Shown: positions 17,811 to 25,093 of the stretch, one piece after another
Position numbering within the stretch: the first letter of the stretch is position 1
Layout: each line of letters begins with the position of its first letter
DNA from: Streptomyces sp. NBC_00683
GTDB taxonomy: Bacteria > Actinomycetota > Actinomycetes > Streptomycetales > Streptomycetaceae
NCBI RefSeq assembly: GCF_036226745.1
Contig: NZ_CP109013.1
Location: 7,750,001 to 7,814,000, forward strand
Length of the DNA: 64,000 bases
Direction: 5' to 3'
Translations under genes and position numbers: made by a program
The notes under the pieces: model-generated
Databases searched by the model: none
What the model was told of the DNA's origin: nothing
What the model saw: only the letters and a program-made list of their open reading frames with translations

Positions 17811-17840
17811 CGCAGGGGGCAGCGATTCCCTGCCCGCCCG

Positions 17841-17865
17841 CTCCGCACGCCCAGGGTGTGCGGAG
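17841..17865 (+). terminator. Hairpin after the ABC/GH3 operon
   Basis: CTCCGCAC (17841-17848) and GTGCGGAG (17858-17865) form a perfect 8-bp stem with a 9-base loop, 30 bases after the GH3 stop. It is a likely terminator, though there is no T tract and readthrough into the next unit is possible. Confidence 0.5.
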
Positions 17866-17871
17866 GTGATG

Positions 17872-17884
17872 TCGAAACTTTCGA
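17872..17884. promoter_or_regulatory. Perfect palindromic operator TCGAAACTTTCGA
   Basis: TCGAAA and TTTCGA flank a single C, a 13-bp perfect palindrome. It closely resembles CGAAACATTCG upstream of the binding-protein gene, and precedes the second xylan unit (GH10 remnant, dehydratase, symporter). Control by the LacI protein at 11001-12059 is the simplest reading. Confidence 0.6.
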
Positions 17885-17885
17885 A

Positions 17886-17933
17886 GGCGCCCCGGAGCCC
17901 TCGGCGTGAGTCGAGGGCTCCGGACGGGGCGCC
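17886..17933. other. Long stem-loop between operator and GH10 remnant
   Basis: An 18-bp arm (17886-17903) pairs with 17912-17933 apart from a four-base bulge, around an 8-base loop. It could be a second terminator of the GH3 operon or a leader structure of the downstream unit; it ends 20 bases before the ATG at 17954. Confidence 0.5.
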
Positions 17934-17953
17934 CCTGCGGAAAGGCATCTGTC

Positions 17954-18310
17954 ATGCTCAAGGCAACCTGCTCGGTGGCGGTCGGCGCCGCCGCTGCCGC
18001 GGTTCTCGGCCGGAAGACCGGACCGCGCATCGGCACGGCCGTCGACACGGACGCCCTGGCCGACGACGCCCCCCACCGGGCCCACCCCGTCGACTTCGCC
18101 AGGAAGAACGGACAGCTCGTCCGGGGCCACACCCTCGTCCGGCACAGTCGGCTTCCTGCCTGGACCGACAACGGTGGCTTCACCGCCGAGGAGCTGCGGG
18201 AGATCCTGCACCGCCACATCGCGGCGGACGTCCTCGACGAGAACAACACGGCCGAGCCCGCCTACGGCACGCAGCGTCAGACCCTGACGCTCGCCGCGGG
18301 CCGGCACTGA
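17954..18310 (+). pseudogene. Internally deleted GH10 endo-1,4-beta-xylanase remnant (118 codons, in frame)
   Basis: Three separate pieces of a GH10 xylanase are joined in one open frame. The start of the catalytic domain (IGTAVDTDALADDAP) is followed by strand 3 (FARKNGQLVRGHTLV-RHSRLPAW, where intact enzymes have VWHSQLPAW) and helix 3 (FTAEELREILHRHI). The frame then jumps to a piece resembling the domain's last turn (LDENNTAEPAY; compare DENY-PKPAY). By comparison with GH10 enzymes as I know them, about 30-35 residues are missing after the first block and roughly two thirds of the barrel after the second, including the acid/base Glu (DVVNE) and nucleophile Glu regions. The hydrophobic N-terminus is only a poor export signal. 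It cannot be a functional xylanase, yet no stop or frameshift interrupts it and a ribosome-binding site (GAAAGG) is present. It follows a perfect operator-like palindrome and precedes the dehydratase gene. Confidence 0.75.
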
Positions 18311-18348
18311 ACGCGCACCAGCTCCATGGGTACGGAAGAGGCGACTCA

Positions 18349-19617
18349 ATGACCGAAGACCTCCGGATCACCGGAGTGAGAATCACCCCTGTTGCCTTTC
18401 GGGACCCGGCTCTGCTGAACGCGGTCGGTGTGCACGAACCCTTCGCGCTGCGTGCGATCGTCGAGGTCGACACGGGCGACGGCCTGGTCGGTCTCGGCGA
18501 GACCTACGCGGACGAGGGGCATCTGCACCGGCTGCGGGCAGCCGCGGAGGCCGTCACCGGCATGGACGTGTACGCGCTCGGTGCCATGCACCGCAGGGTG
18601 GCCGACGTGCTGGCCGGCGACAGCGGAACCGGCGGATCCGGACTCACCGGAATGATCACCACGAGCAGCGCCGTGGACCGGGTGTTCTCCCCGTTCGAGG
18701 TGGCCTGCCTGGATATCCAGGGCAAGGCGGCGGGCCGCCCGGTGAGCGACCTTCTCGGCGGTGCCGTACGGGACTCCGTTCCGTTCAGCGCCTATCTCTT
18801 CTACAAGTGGGCGGCGCATCCCGGGGCCGAGCCTGACAGCTGGGGCGAGGCCCTGGACCCGGACGCGATCGTCGCCCAGGCCCGACGCATGATCGCCGAG
18901 TACGGCTTCTCGGCGGTCAAGCTGAAGGGCGGGGTGCGGCCGCCCGAGGAGGAGGTCCAGGCGATCCTGGCCCTGCGCGAGGCATTTCCCGCGCTGCCGC
19001 TGCGGCTCGACCCCAACGCGGCCTGGAGCGTCACCACTTCGATCGAAGTGGCGCGCCGTCTCGAGGGCGTCCTGGAGTACCTGGAGGATCCGACACCCGA
19101 CCTCGACGGTATGGCGCGGGTGGCGCGGGAGACATCGATCCCCCTCGCCACCAACATGTGCGTCGTCGCCTTCGAGCACCTGGCGCCCGCCGTCGAGCAG
19201 GGATCGGTCCAGGTGGTGCTCTCCGACCACCACTACTGGGGCGGTCTCAACAGATCCCGCCTGCTGTCCGGGATCTGCGACACCTTCGGACTGGGTCTGT
19301 CGATGCACTCCAACTCGCATCTCGGGATCAGCCTGGCGGCGATGACGCACCTGGCAGCCGCCACACCGAACCTCACCTACGCCTGTGACACCCACTGGCC
19401 GTGGAAGACCGAGGACATCGTGGTCCCCGGCACGCTGGCCTTCGCCGACGGGGCCGTGAAGGTCCCCCGGGGGCCGGGACTCGGCATCGAACTCGACCGT
19501 GACGCGCTCGCCCGTCTGCACGAGCAGTACATCGCGTGCGGACTGCGCAACCGGGACGACACCGGCTACATGCAGCGGATCGACCCGTACTACGAGAAGA
19601 AGACGCCCCGTTGGTGA
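18349..19617 (+). CDS. Glucarate dehydratase-type enolase-superfamily enzyme
   Basis: Cytoplasmic acid-sugar dehydratase of 422 residues, closest in pattern to D-glucarate dehydratase, which makes 5-keto-4-deoxy-D-glucarate. The catalytic set of that group is complete: KxK in VKLKGG (K191, K193), metal ligands D221 and N223 (LDPNAAW), E246 (LEDPTPD) and N269 (ATNMC), and the opposite-face dyad H320 (HSNSHLG) and D347 (CDTHWPW). A GGAAGAGG ribosome-binding site fixes ATG 18349. It sits between the GH10 remnant and the symporter, within a locus that should release (4-O-methyl)glucuronic acid, so its substrate may be glucarate or a methylated derivative. No uronate dehydrogenase or aldolase is visible nearby to complete the pathway. 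Confidence 0.87.
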   Translation: MTEDLRITGVRITPVAFRDPALLNAVGVHEPFALRAIVEVDTGDGLVGLGETYADEGHLHRLRAAAEAVTGMDVYALGAMHRRVADVLAGDSGTGGSGLTGMITTSSAVDRVFSPFEVACLDIQGKAAGRPVSDLLGGAVRDSVPFSAYLFYKWAAHPGAEPDSWGEALDPDAIVAQARRMIAEYGFSAVKLKGGVRPPEEEVQAILALREAFPALPLRLDPNAAWSVTTSIEVARRLEGVLEYLEDPTPDLDGMARVARETSIPLATNMCVVAFEHLAPAVEQGSVQVVLSDHHYWGGLNRSRLLSGICDTFGLGLSMHSNSHLGISLAAMTHLAAATPNLTYACDTHWPWKTEDIVVPGTLAFADGAVKVPRGPGLGIELDRDALARLHEQYIACGLRNRDDTGYMQRIDPYYEKKTPRW

Positions 19618-19680
19618 TCCGCCGCGGCCGTCGGATCCCGGCCGGCCGCGGTGCGGTCCGACGCAGATCAAGGAGTTCTC

Positions 19681-21219
19681 ATGGCCCCGCTCGACTGGGC
19701 CGCCCTGGGCGGCTATTTCCTGGTGATGCTGCTCATAGGCCTGTGGTCGCACCGCCGCGTAGGCAATGTGAGTGACTACTTCACCGGTGGCGGCCGGATG
19801 CCCTGGTGGCTCTCCGGTATCTCCCATCACATGTCCGGGTACAGCGCGGCCGTGTTCGTCGCCTACGCCGCCATCGCGTACAGCTACGGGATCACCGTCT
19901 ACGTCTGGGCCTTCCTGCCGCTCGCGCTCGGAACAGCCGTGGGCGCCTGGCTGTTCGCCCCGCGCTGGCAGCGGCTGAGGCAGCGTTACGCGGTCGCCTC
20001 GCCGCTGGAGTACCTGGCCAAGCGGTACAACGTGCCCACCCAGCAGGCGCTCGCCTGGAGCGGCGCCCTGCTCAAGGTGTTCGACGTGGCCGCCAAGTGG
20101 GCATCGGTGGCGGTGCTGCTCAACGTGTTCACCGGCATGTCGATGACGGTGGGCATCCTGATCACCGGCATCGTCACACTGCTCTACTGCACCGTGGGCG
20201 GACTCTGGGCCGACGCGCTCACCGACTTCGGGCAGTTCATCATCCAGGGCGTTGCCGCGCTCGCCATGGTCTGGGTCGTGCTGGACCGGCTGGGCGACGG
20301 TGCGGCGGGCCTGGGAACCATCTGGAACAGGCTGCCGGACGGGCACGGGCAGCCGCTCGTCGGTCCGTACACGGCGACCTTCCTCGGCGCCTACGTCGTC
20401 GTGAAGCTCTTCGAGTACAACGGCGGCATGTGGAACCTGGCCCAGCGGTACATGGCCACGGACTCCCCGAAGGCCGCACGCCGTTCCGCCGGGCTCTCGG
20501 CGCTTCTGTACGTGGTGTGGCCGGCCGTGCTGCTGTTCCCGCCCGTCGCCGCTGCCGTGCTGCTGCCCGGGATCGCCGATCCGGAGAAGGTCTACGCGCT
20601 GATGGCGGAGTCGTACCTGCCCGCCGGGCTCGTCGGTCTGACCCTGGCGGGAATGTTCTCGCACACGATGGCGATGGCCTCGTCGGACGCCAACGCGGTC
20701 TCCGCGGTCGTCACCCGCGACATCATCCCCGCGGTGGTCCGCCGCGCCAGGGACCTGTCCCCGGCGACCGGACTCCTCGTCGCCCGGGTCTGCACCGTCG
20801 TGTTCATCACCATCAGCATGATCGTCGCCATCGAGGCGGACCACTTCGGCGGTGTGCTGGGCATCATCGTCGGACTCGTCGCGGCCGTGATGGGCCCCAT
20901 CTCCATCCCGATGCTGCTGGGGCTGCTGCCGGCCTTCCGGAAGTTCGGACCCCGCGCGGCCCTGTCCTCCTGGGCGTTGGGACTGCTGGGCTACGTCCTC
21001 GTGAAGTTCGTGCTCGAAAGCACGGACCAGACCCTGGTGATCGTCACCCCGCTGGTCACCTCGCTGGTGGTGTACGTCGCCGTCGGACTGATCAGCCCGG
21101 AGCCCGACGACACCGCCGACGCGATCGTGGCAGCGCTCTCACCCGCTTCCGACGGCGACGGCGAAGCGGTGACAGCCACCGCTGCCCAGCCTGCAGCGGC
21201 GTCCGGCGCCATCGACTGA
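19681..21219 (+). CDS. Sodium:solute symporter (SSS family)
   Basis: Inner-membrane secondary transporter of 512 residues with about 13 predicted helices, starting WAALGGYFLVMLLIGLWS. SSS features include GNVSDYFTGGGRMPWWLSG after helix 1, the unwound-helix region HHMSGYSAAVFVAYAAIAYSYG, and SHTMAMASSDANAVSAVVTRDI, the likely Na+ site. AAGGAG precedes ATG 19681. Family members import sugars, uronates, amino acids or carboxylates with sodium. Placed between an aldarate dehydratase and GH115 alpha-glucuronidase, the most economical substrate is glucuronate, 4-O-methylglucuronate or an aldouronate, but this is inference from neighbours. Confidence 0.88.
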   Translation: MAPLDWAALGGYFLVMLLIGLWSHRRVGNVSDYFTGGGRMPWWLSGISHHMSGYSAAVFVAYAAIAYSYGITVYVWAFLPLALGTAVGAWLFAPRWQRLRQRYAVASPLEYLAKRYNVPTQQALAWSGALLKVFDVAAKWASVAVLLNVFTGMSMTVGILITGIVTLLYCTVGGLWADALTDFGQFIIQGVAALAMVWVVLDRLGDGAAGLGTIWNRLPDGHGQPLVGPYTATFLGAYVVVKLFEYNGGMWNLAQRYMATDSPKAARRSAGLSALLYVVWPAVLLFPPVAAAVLLPGIADPEKVYALMAESYLPAGLVGLTLAGMFSHTMAMASSDANAVSAVVTRDIIPAVVRRARDLSPATGLLVARVCTVVFITISMIVAIEADHFGGVLGIIVGLVAAVMGPISIPMLLGLLPAFRKFGPRAALSSWALGLLGYVLVKFVLESTDQTLVIVTPLVTSLVVYVAVGLISPEPDDTADAIVAALSPASDGDGEAVTATAAQPAAASGAID

Positions 21220-21256
21220 CGCGTTCCACCCCTCCACCCGAACACACGTCAAGGAC

Positions 21257-21286
21257 TCACACCCGTCCAATTTGTCAAGAGTGTGA
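21257..21286. promoter_or_regulatory. Inverted repeat TCACAC/GTGTGA before GH115 gene
   Basis: TCACAC (21257-21262) and GTGTGA (21281-21286) flank an A/T-richer 18-base centre that contains TTGTCA. GTCAAG also occurs on both sides. The element lies 20-49 bases before the GH115 start in an 86-base gap after the symporter gene, so GH115 may have its own regulated promoter. Confidence 0.35.
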
Positions 21287-21305
21287 ACAAAACTGGGAGA
21301 GCAGT

Positions 21306-24300
21306 ATGGACCAGCACGTCCCGCACCACAGCAGTCGCCGATCGATCCTGGGGGCCGGCCTGGGGCTGACCGCGCTCGCGGCCACGCCGCTCGGGTCCCT
21401 GATCGGGCTCACCGGCGAGGCCGCAGCGACGGCACCGATGTCCGGCGGACCCGCCCCTCTCCGGCCCACGGATCCCGGCGCCTACATCTCCTTCACCCCG
21501 CGCTCCGGCGCCTTCCCGCTGGTGAGGGCCGGCAGGGCGGCCCCGATCGTGGTCAGCGACAGCGACCACGCGGGCGTCGTGCGGGTGGCCGGTGACCTCC
21601 TGGCGGACATCGAGCGCGTCACCGGGGTCCGCCCCGTGCTCGCGCACGACACCGCTCCCCAGGGCAGCCGCGAGATCGTACTCGTGGGAACCCTCGGCCG
21701 CAGCCCGCTGATCGACGGCCTGGTCGCCGCGCGCAAGCTCAAGGTCTCCGCCATCGAGGGGAAGTGGGAGACCAGCCTGCAGGCCGTGGTGGAGAAGCCG
21801 CTGCCGGGTGTGGACCGTGCCTTCGTGATTGCGGGCAGCGACCAGCGCGGCACGATCTTCGGCGCGTACGACGTCTCCCGGGGCATCGGTGTCTCGCCCT
21901 GGTACTGGTGGGACGACGTCGCACCCGTACACCGTGACGCGCTGTACGCCCTGCCGGGTCTGCACAGCCAGGGCACCCCCGCCGTGAAGTACCGCGGATT
22001 CTTCATCAACGACGAGAACCCGGCGCTCGGGACCTGGGCCCCCGCCTTCTTCGGCCCCGGCAAGGCCCCCGGCTTCGAGGGCGGATTCAACGCCGGCTTC
22101 TACGCCAAGATCTTCGAAGTGATGCTGCGGCTCAAGGCCAACTACCTGTGGCCCGCCGTCTGGGGCCGCGCCTTCGCCGAGGACGACCCGCAGAACCACG
22201 CCACCGCGAAGGCGTACGGAGTCGTCATGGGCACCTCGCACGAGGCGCCCATGATGCGGGGGATCGAGGAGTGGAACAGGCACGCTGTCGCGGCCGTCCG
22301 CGACAGCGCCGGAAACATCACCAAGCCCGGCCACGACCCCTACGGCGGCACCGGCGAATGGTCCTTCCGCCGCAACGCCGAAGCCATCAAGGCCTACTGG
22401 AGGCAGGGCATCCGCCGCATGGCGGACGAGGACTTCGAGGGTGTGGTCACCCTCGGCATGCGTGGCAACGGCGACGTCAGCCTGCCCGACGGCGACGGCA
22501 TCGAGCTGATGAGCGAGATCATCGCCACCCAGCGCCTGATCCTCGCCGAGGAACTCGGCCCCGACGTCGACGTCCCGCAGGTGTGGACGCTCTACAAGGA
22601 GGTCCAGCGCTACTGGGACCGCGGACTGCGGGTCCCCGACGACGTCACCGTCGTCCTCACCGACGACAACTGGGCCAACGTCCGCAAACTGCCCGACCTC
22701 GAGAACGACGACCGCAGCGGTGGTTACGGCCTCTACTACCACTTCGACTACGTCGGGGTGGGCCGCAACTACAAGTGGGTCGACACCGCCTCACTCCCCA
22801 ACATGTGGGACCAGCTGCACCAGAGCGCGGCCTACGGCAACCACGGCCTCTGGATCACCAACGTCGGGGACCTCAAGGGCAACGAACTGCCCACCCAGTT
22901 CTTCCTGGAGTACGCCTGGAACCCCGACCGCTGGTCCCTGGACCGGATCCCGGAGTGGGAAGAGCAGTACGCCAGGCAGAACTTCGGCGAGAAGCAGGCC
23001 GAGGACGTGGCCGCCGTCCTGCGCACCTACGCCCAGCTGCAGTCCCGCCGCAAGCCCGAACTGCTCAACCGGAGGATCACCCTCGACCCCGCCAAGGACC
23101 CGGCGAAGGACTCGTCCGCCATCGTCTACGACGACCGGGCCACGCCCTTCAGCCTGACCGACTACCGCGAGCTGGAGCGGGTCACGGAGGACTGGCAGCG
23201 TCTGGACACCGCGGCGGCACGCATCGGGCGCAAGCTCCCGGCCTCGGCCCAGGACGCCTGGTACCAGCTGGTCGGCTACGAGGTCCGGGCGACCGCCAAC
23301 CTGTACGCCCTGCGGGAGGCCGAGTTCACCAACCTCCACTACGCACCCCAGGGCCGAGCCCTCACCAACCAGCTCGCGGCGACCGCCGAGGCCAGGCTCG
23401 CCGACGACTTCGCGCTGGCGCGCCGCTTCAACACCGAGGTGGCCGACGGGAAGTGGGAGGGCTTCCAGACCCAGCCGCACATCGGCTACGGCGATGTGGA
23501 CCGCTACGGGCCCAACGCCCCCTGGCAGCAGCCCGAGCTCAACAACGTGGCGATCGCCGACGAGATCTTCCCCGCCGTGCGGCGCATCGAACTCCCGCGC
23601 ACGGCCGAGATGGGTGTGGCCATCGACGGCTCGGCCGCCTGGTGGCCGGCTGCGGGGCAGGACGGCGCCGAGCCCGTGCTGCCGGTCTTCAGCCCGTACC
23701 AGAGCCAGCCGGCGCAGTACGTCGAGGTGTTCAACCGCGGCTCCGAACCCTTCGACTACCGCATCCGCACGGGCGCGCCCTGGCTGGTCGCCGACCGGAC
23801 GCGGGGGCGGGTGGACGCCCAGACCCGGGTCACCTTCCGGGTCGACTGGTCACGGGCACCCGAGGGCGTCACCCGGGTTCCGGTCACTGTTTCCGGCCCC
23901 GGTGGCAGCGAGGTCGTCGTCCAGGCCGTGATCGACCGCCCCCGGGCGGAGCGCGCACAGCTCGCCGGCTTCGTCGAGGCCAACGGTTACGTCTCCATCG
24001 AGGCGGACCACTTCCACCGGGCGCTGGGCCGCGACGGCATCTCCTGGCAGCGCATCCCCGGCATCGGCCGCACGGGTTCGGGCATGGAGCCCTTCCCCGT
24101 CACGGCCGCACGTCAGACACCGGGCGGGAAGGGGCCGAGGCTGGAGTACCGGGTCAGCCTGTTCACCACCGGGCCGGTCACGGTCTGGGCGTACCTCTCG
24201 CCCCGGAACAACGCACGAGCGGCCGACGGGCTCACCTACGCCGTCTCCTTCGACGACGACGCCCCGCAGTCCGTCAATGTCACCGCGGTCACCGGGGCCG

Positions 24301-24509
24301 ACGACGGCACCATGAACCCGCAGTGGGCCCGTAACACCTCGGACAACGTCAACCGCACCAGCACCGCACACCACATCGGCCGGGCCGGTGTACATGTGCT
24401 GAAATTCTGGATGGTCGACCCGACGGTGGTGCTGCAGAACCTCGTGGTGGATACCGGCGGCCTCAAGCCCAGCTATCTGGGCCCGCCGGAGAGTCTCCGG
24501 CTGAGCTGA
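21306..24509 (+). CDS. Secreted GH115 xylan alpha-1,2-glucuronidase
   Basis: Exported enzyme of 1067 residues that should release (4-O-methyl)glucuronic acid from glucuronoxylan. The N-terminus carries a Tat-type signal (HHSSRRSILGAGLGLTALAA). The GH115 core spans about residues 60-700, with RGFFINDENP, LKANYLWPAVWG, VTLGMRGNGD and DDNWANVRKLPD as clear family blocks, followed by beta-rich C-terminal modules about 720-1060 (EYVEVFNRGSEPFDYRI-like segments and FVEANGYVSIEADHF). Length matches characterised GH115 enzymes, which carry a C-terminal accessory domain. GGGAGA precedes ATG 21306. The enzyme complements the importer and GH3 enzyme upstream. A small unknown gene follows 29 bases later. 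Confidence 0.92.
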   Translation: MDQHVPHHSSRRSILGAGLGLTALAATPLGSLIGLTGEAAATAPMSGGPAPLRPTDPGAYISFTPRSGAFPLVRAGRAAPIVVSDSDHAGVVRVAGDLLADIERVTGVRPVLAHDTAPQGSREIVLVGTLGRSPLIDGLVAARKLKVSAIEGKWETSLQAVVEKPLPGVDRAFVIAGSDQRGTIFGAYDVSRGIGVSPWYWWDDVAPVHRDALYALPGLHSQGTPAVKYRGFFINDENPALGTWAPAFFGPGKAPGFEGGFNAGFYAKIFEVMLRLKANYLWPAVWGRAFAEDDPQNHATAKAYGVVMGTSHEAPMMRGIEEWNRHAVAAVRDSAGNITKPGHDPYGGTGEWSFRRNAEAIKAYWRQGIRRMADEDFEGVVTLGMRGNGDVSLPDGDGIELMSEIIATQRLILAEELGPDVDVPQVWTLYKEVQRYWDRGLRVPDDVTVVLTDDNWANVRKLPDLENDDRSGGYGLYYHFDYVGVGRNYKWVDTASLPNMWDQLHQSAAYGNHGLWITNVGDLKGNELPTQFFLEYAWNPDRWSLDRIPEWEEQYARQNFGEKQAEDVAAVLRTYAQLQSRRKPELLNRRITLDPAKDPAKDSSAIVYDDRATPFSLTDYRELERVTEDWQRLDTAAARIGRKLPASAQDAWYQLVGYEVRATANLYALREAEFTNLHYAPQGRALTNQLAATAEARLADDFALARRFNTEVADGKWEGFQTQPHIGYGDVDRYGPNAPWQQPELNNVAIADEIFPAVRRIELPRTAEMGVAIDGSAAWWPAAGQDGAEPVLPVFSPYQSQPAQYVEVFNRGSEPFDYRIRTGAPWLVADRTRGRVDAQTRVTFRVDWSRAPEGVTRVPVTVSGPGGSEVVVQAVIDRPRAERAQLAGFVEANGYVSIEADHFHRALGRDGISWQRIPGIGRTGSGMEPFPVTAARQTPGGKGPRLEYRVSLFTTGPVTVWAYLSPRNNARAADGLTYAVSFDDDAPQSVNVTAVTGADDGTMNPQWARNTSDNVNRTSTAHHIGRAGVHVLKFWMVDPTVVLQNLVVDTGGLKPSYLGPPESLRLS

Positions 24510-24538
24510 CCGGAGCGGGAAGAGGAGGCGCGACAGGC

Positions 24539-24943
24539 ATGAGCATCGAGATCGAGGACACCGAGGGACGCGGTGCGGCGCTGGAGGTGACCCCCGGCCC
24601 GGCCGAGGGCGCCCCCAGGGTCGGGATCCTGATCGAGGGCCCGTCGGCCGGCGCCTCCTGGTCCTGCTCCCCGGCCGCGGCCAGGGAACTGGCAGCGGCG
24701 CTCGTCGCGGCGGCCGAGGCCGTGGAGAACGCGCGTCTGTCGGATCCGGTCACCGTCAAGGCCCGCGAACTGCTCCGCGGCGACGTACGCGACGGCGACC
24801 GGGCCATGACGGTGGAGGGCGTCAGGGTGGACGGGGCGAACGTCCAGGTGACGTGGACGTCGGGTGGCGGACGCAGCTGGAGCCAGATGTACGCGGCCGA
24901 GACCGACATCAGGCTCAGGCGGCGGCTGCGGCCCGGTAGGTGA
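24539..24943 (+). CDS. Small conserved-looking protein of unknown function
   Basis: A 134-residue acidic-then-basic cytoplasmic protein that I do not recognise. It opens MSIEIEDTEGRGAALEV, has an Ala-rich helix with Arg and Glu about residues 40-60, and ends in a WTSGGGRSWSQMY segment followed by an Arg-rich tail (RLRRRLRPGR) that might bind nucleic acid or phosphate. GGAAGAGG lies 8-10 bases before the ATG. It starts 29 bases after GH115 and could be in the same transcript, but nothing links it to xylan use. Codon bias is fully Streptomyces-like, so the frame is likely real. Confidence 0.6.
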   Translation: MSIEIEDTEGRGAALEVTPGPAEGAPRVGILIEGPSAGASWSCSPAAARELAAALVAAAEAVENARLSDPVTVKARELLRGDVRDGDRAMTVEGVRVDGANVQVTWTSGGGRSWSQMYAAETDIRLRRRLRPGR

Positions 24944-24960
24944 AGGGCGGGCCGGGCCGG

Positions 24961-25016
24961 TTGTACGAGAGGCTTCGTAATTCGACGATTCCCGTAGTAC
25001 GGTGATTCTCGTACAA
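24961..25016. promoter_or_regulatory. Inverted TTGTACGAGA...TCTCGTACAA operator pair of the old-yellow-enzyme gene
   Basis: TTGTACGAGA (24961-24970) and its exact complement TCTCGTACAA (25007-25016) are 36 bases apart. The downstream copy overlaps a -10-like TACAAG (25012-25017). The same TCTCGTACAA occurs once more at 27017-27026, in front of the ArsR gene. The shared motif is the likely binding site of that regulator. Confidence 0.6.
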
Positions 25017-25093
25017 GGCGTGGCCGGCATGTCCGCCGGCCCGTGTCGCCCTGCCCGGCGCATCGTCGCATCCAGAGGAAGCGGAGTCCCCCC

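Noticed and set aside
14940..17948. A 1002-codon open frame on the minus strand across the permease and GH3 genes
   Set aside because: It is the antisense shadow of high-GC genes: composition is Arg/Gly/Asp/His-rich with no domain, and it covers well-supported genes on the plus strand.
18346..20844. An 832-codon minus-strand open frame opposite the dehydratase and symporter
   Set aside because: It is an antisense shadow with His/Arg/Gly-rich low-complexity sequence and no recognisable family.
24944..25093. The inverted TTGTACGAGA/TCTCGTACAA pair as a hairpin terminator
   Set aside because: The 36-base spacing, location at the promoter and third copy before the ArsR gene favour an operator.
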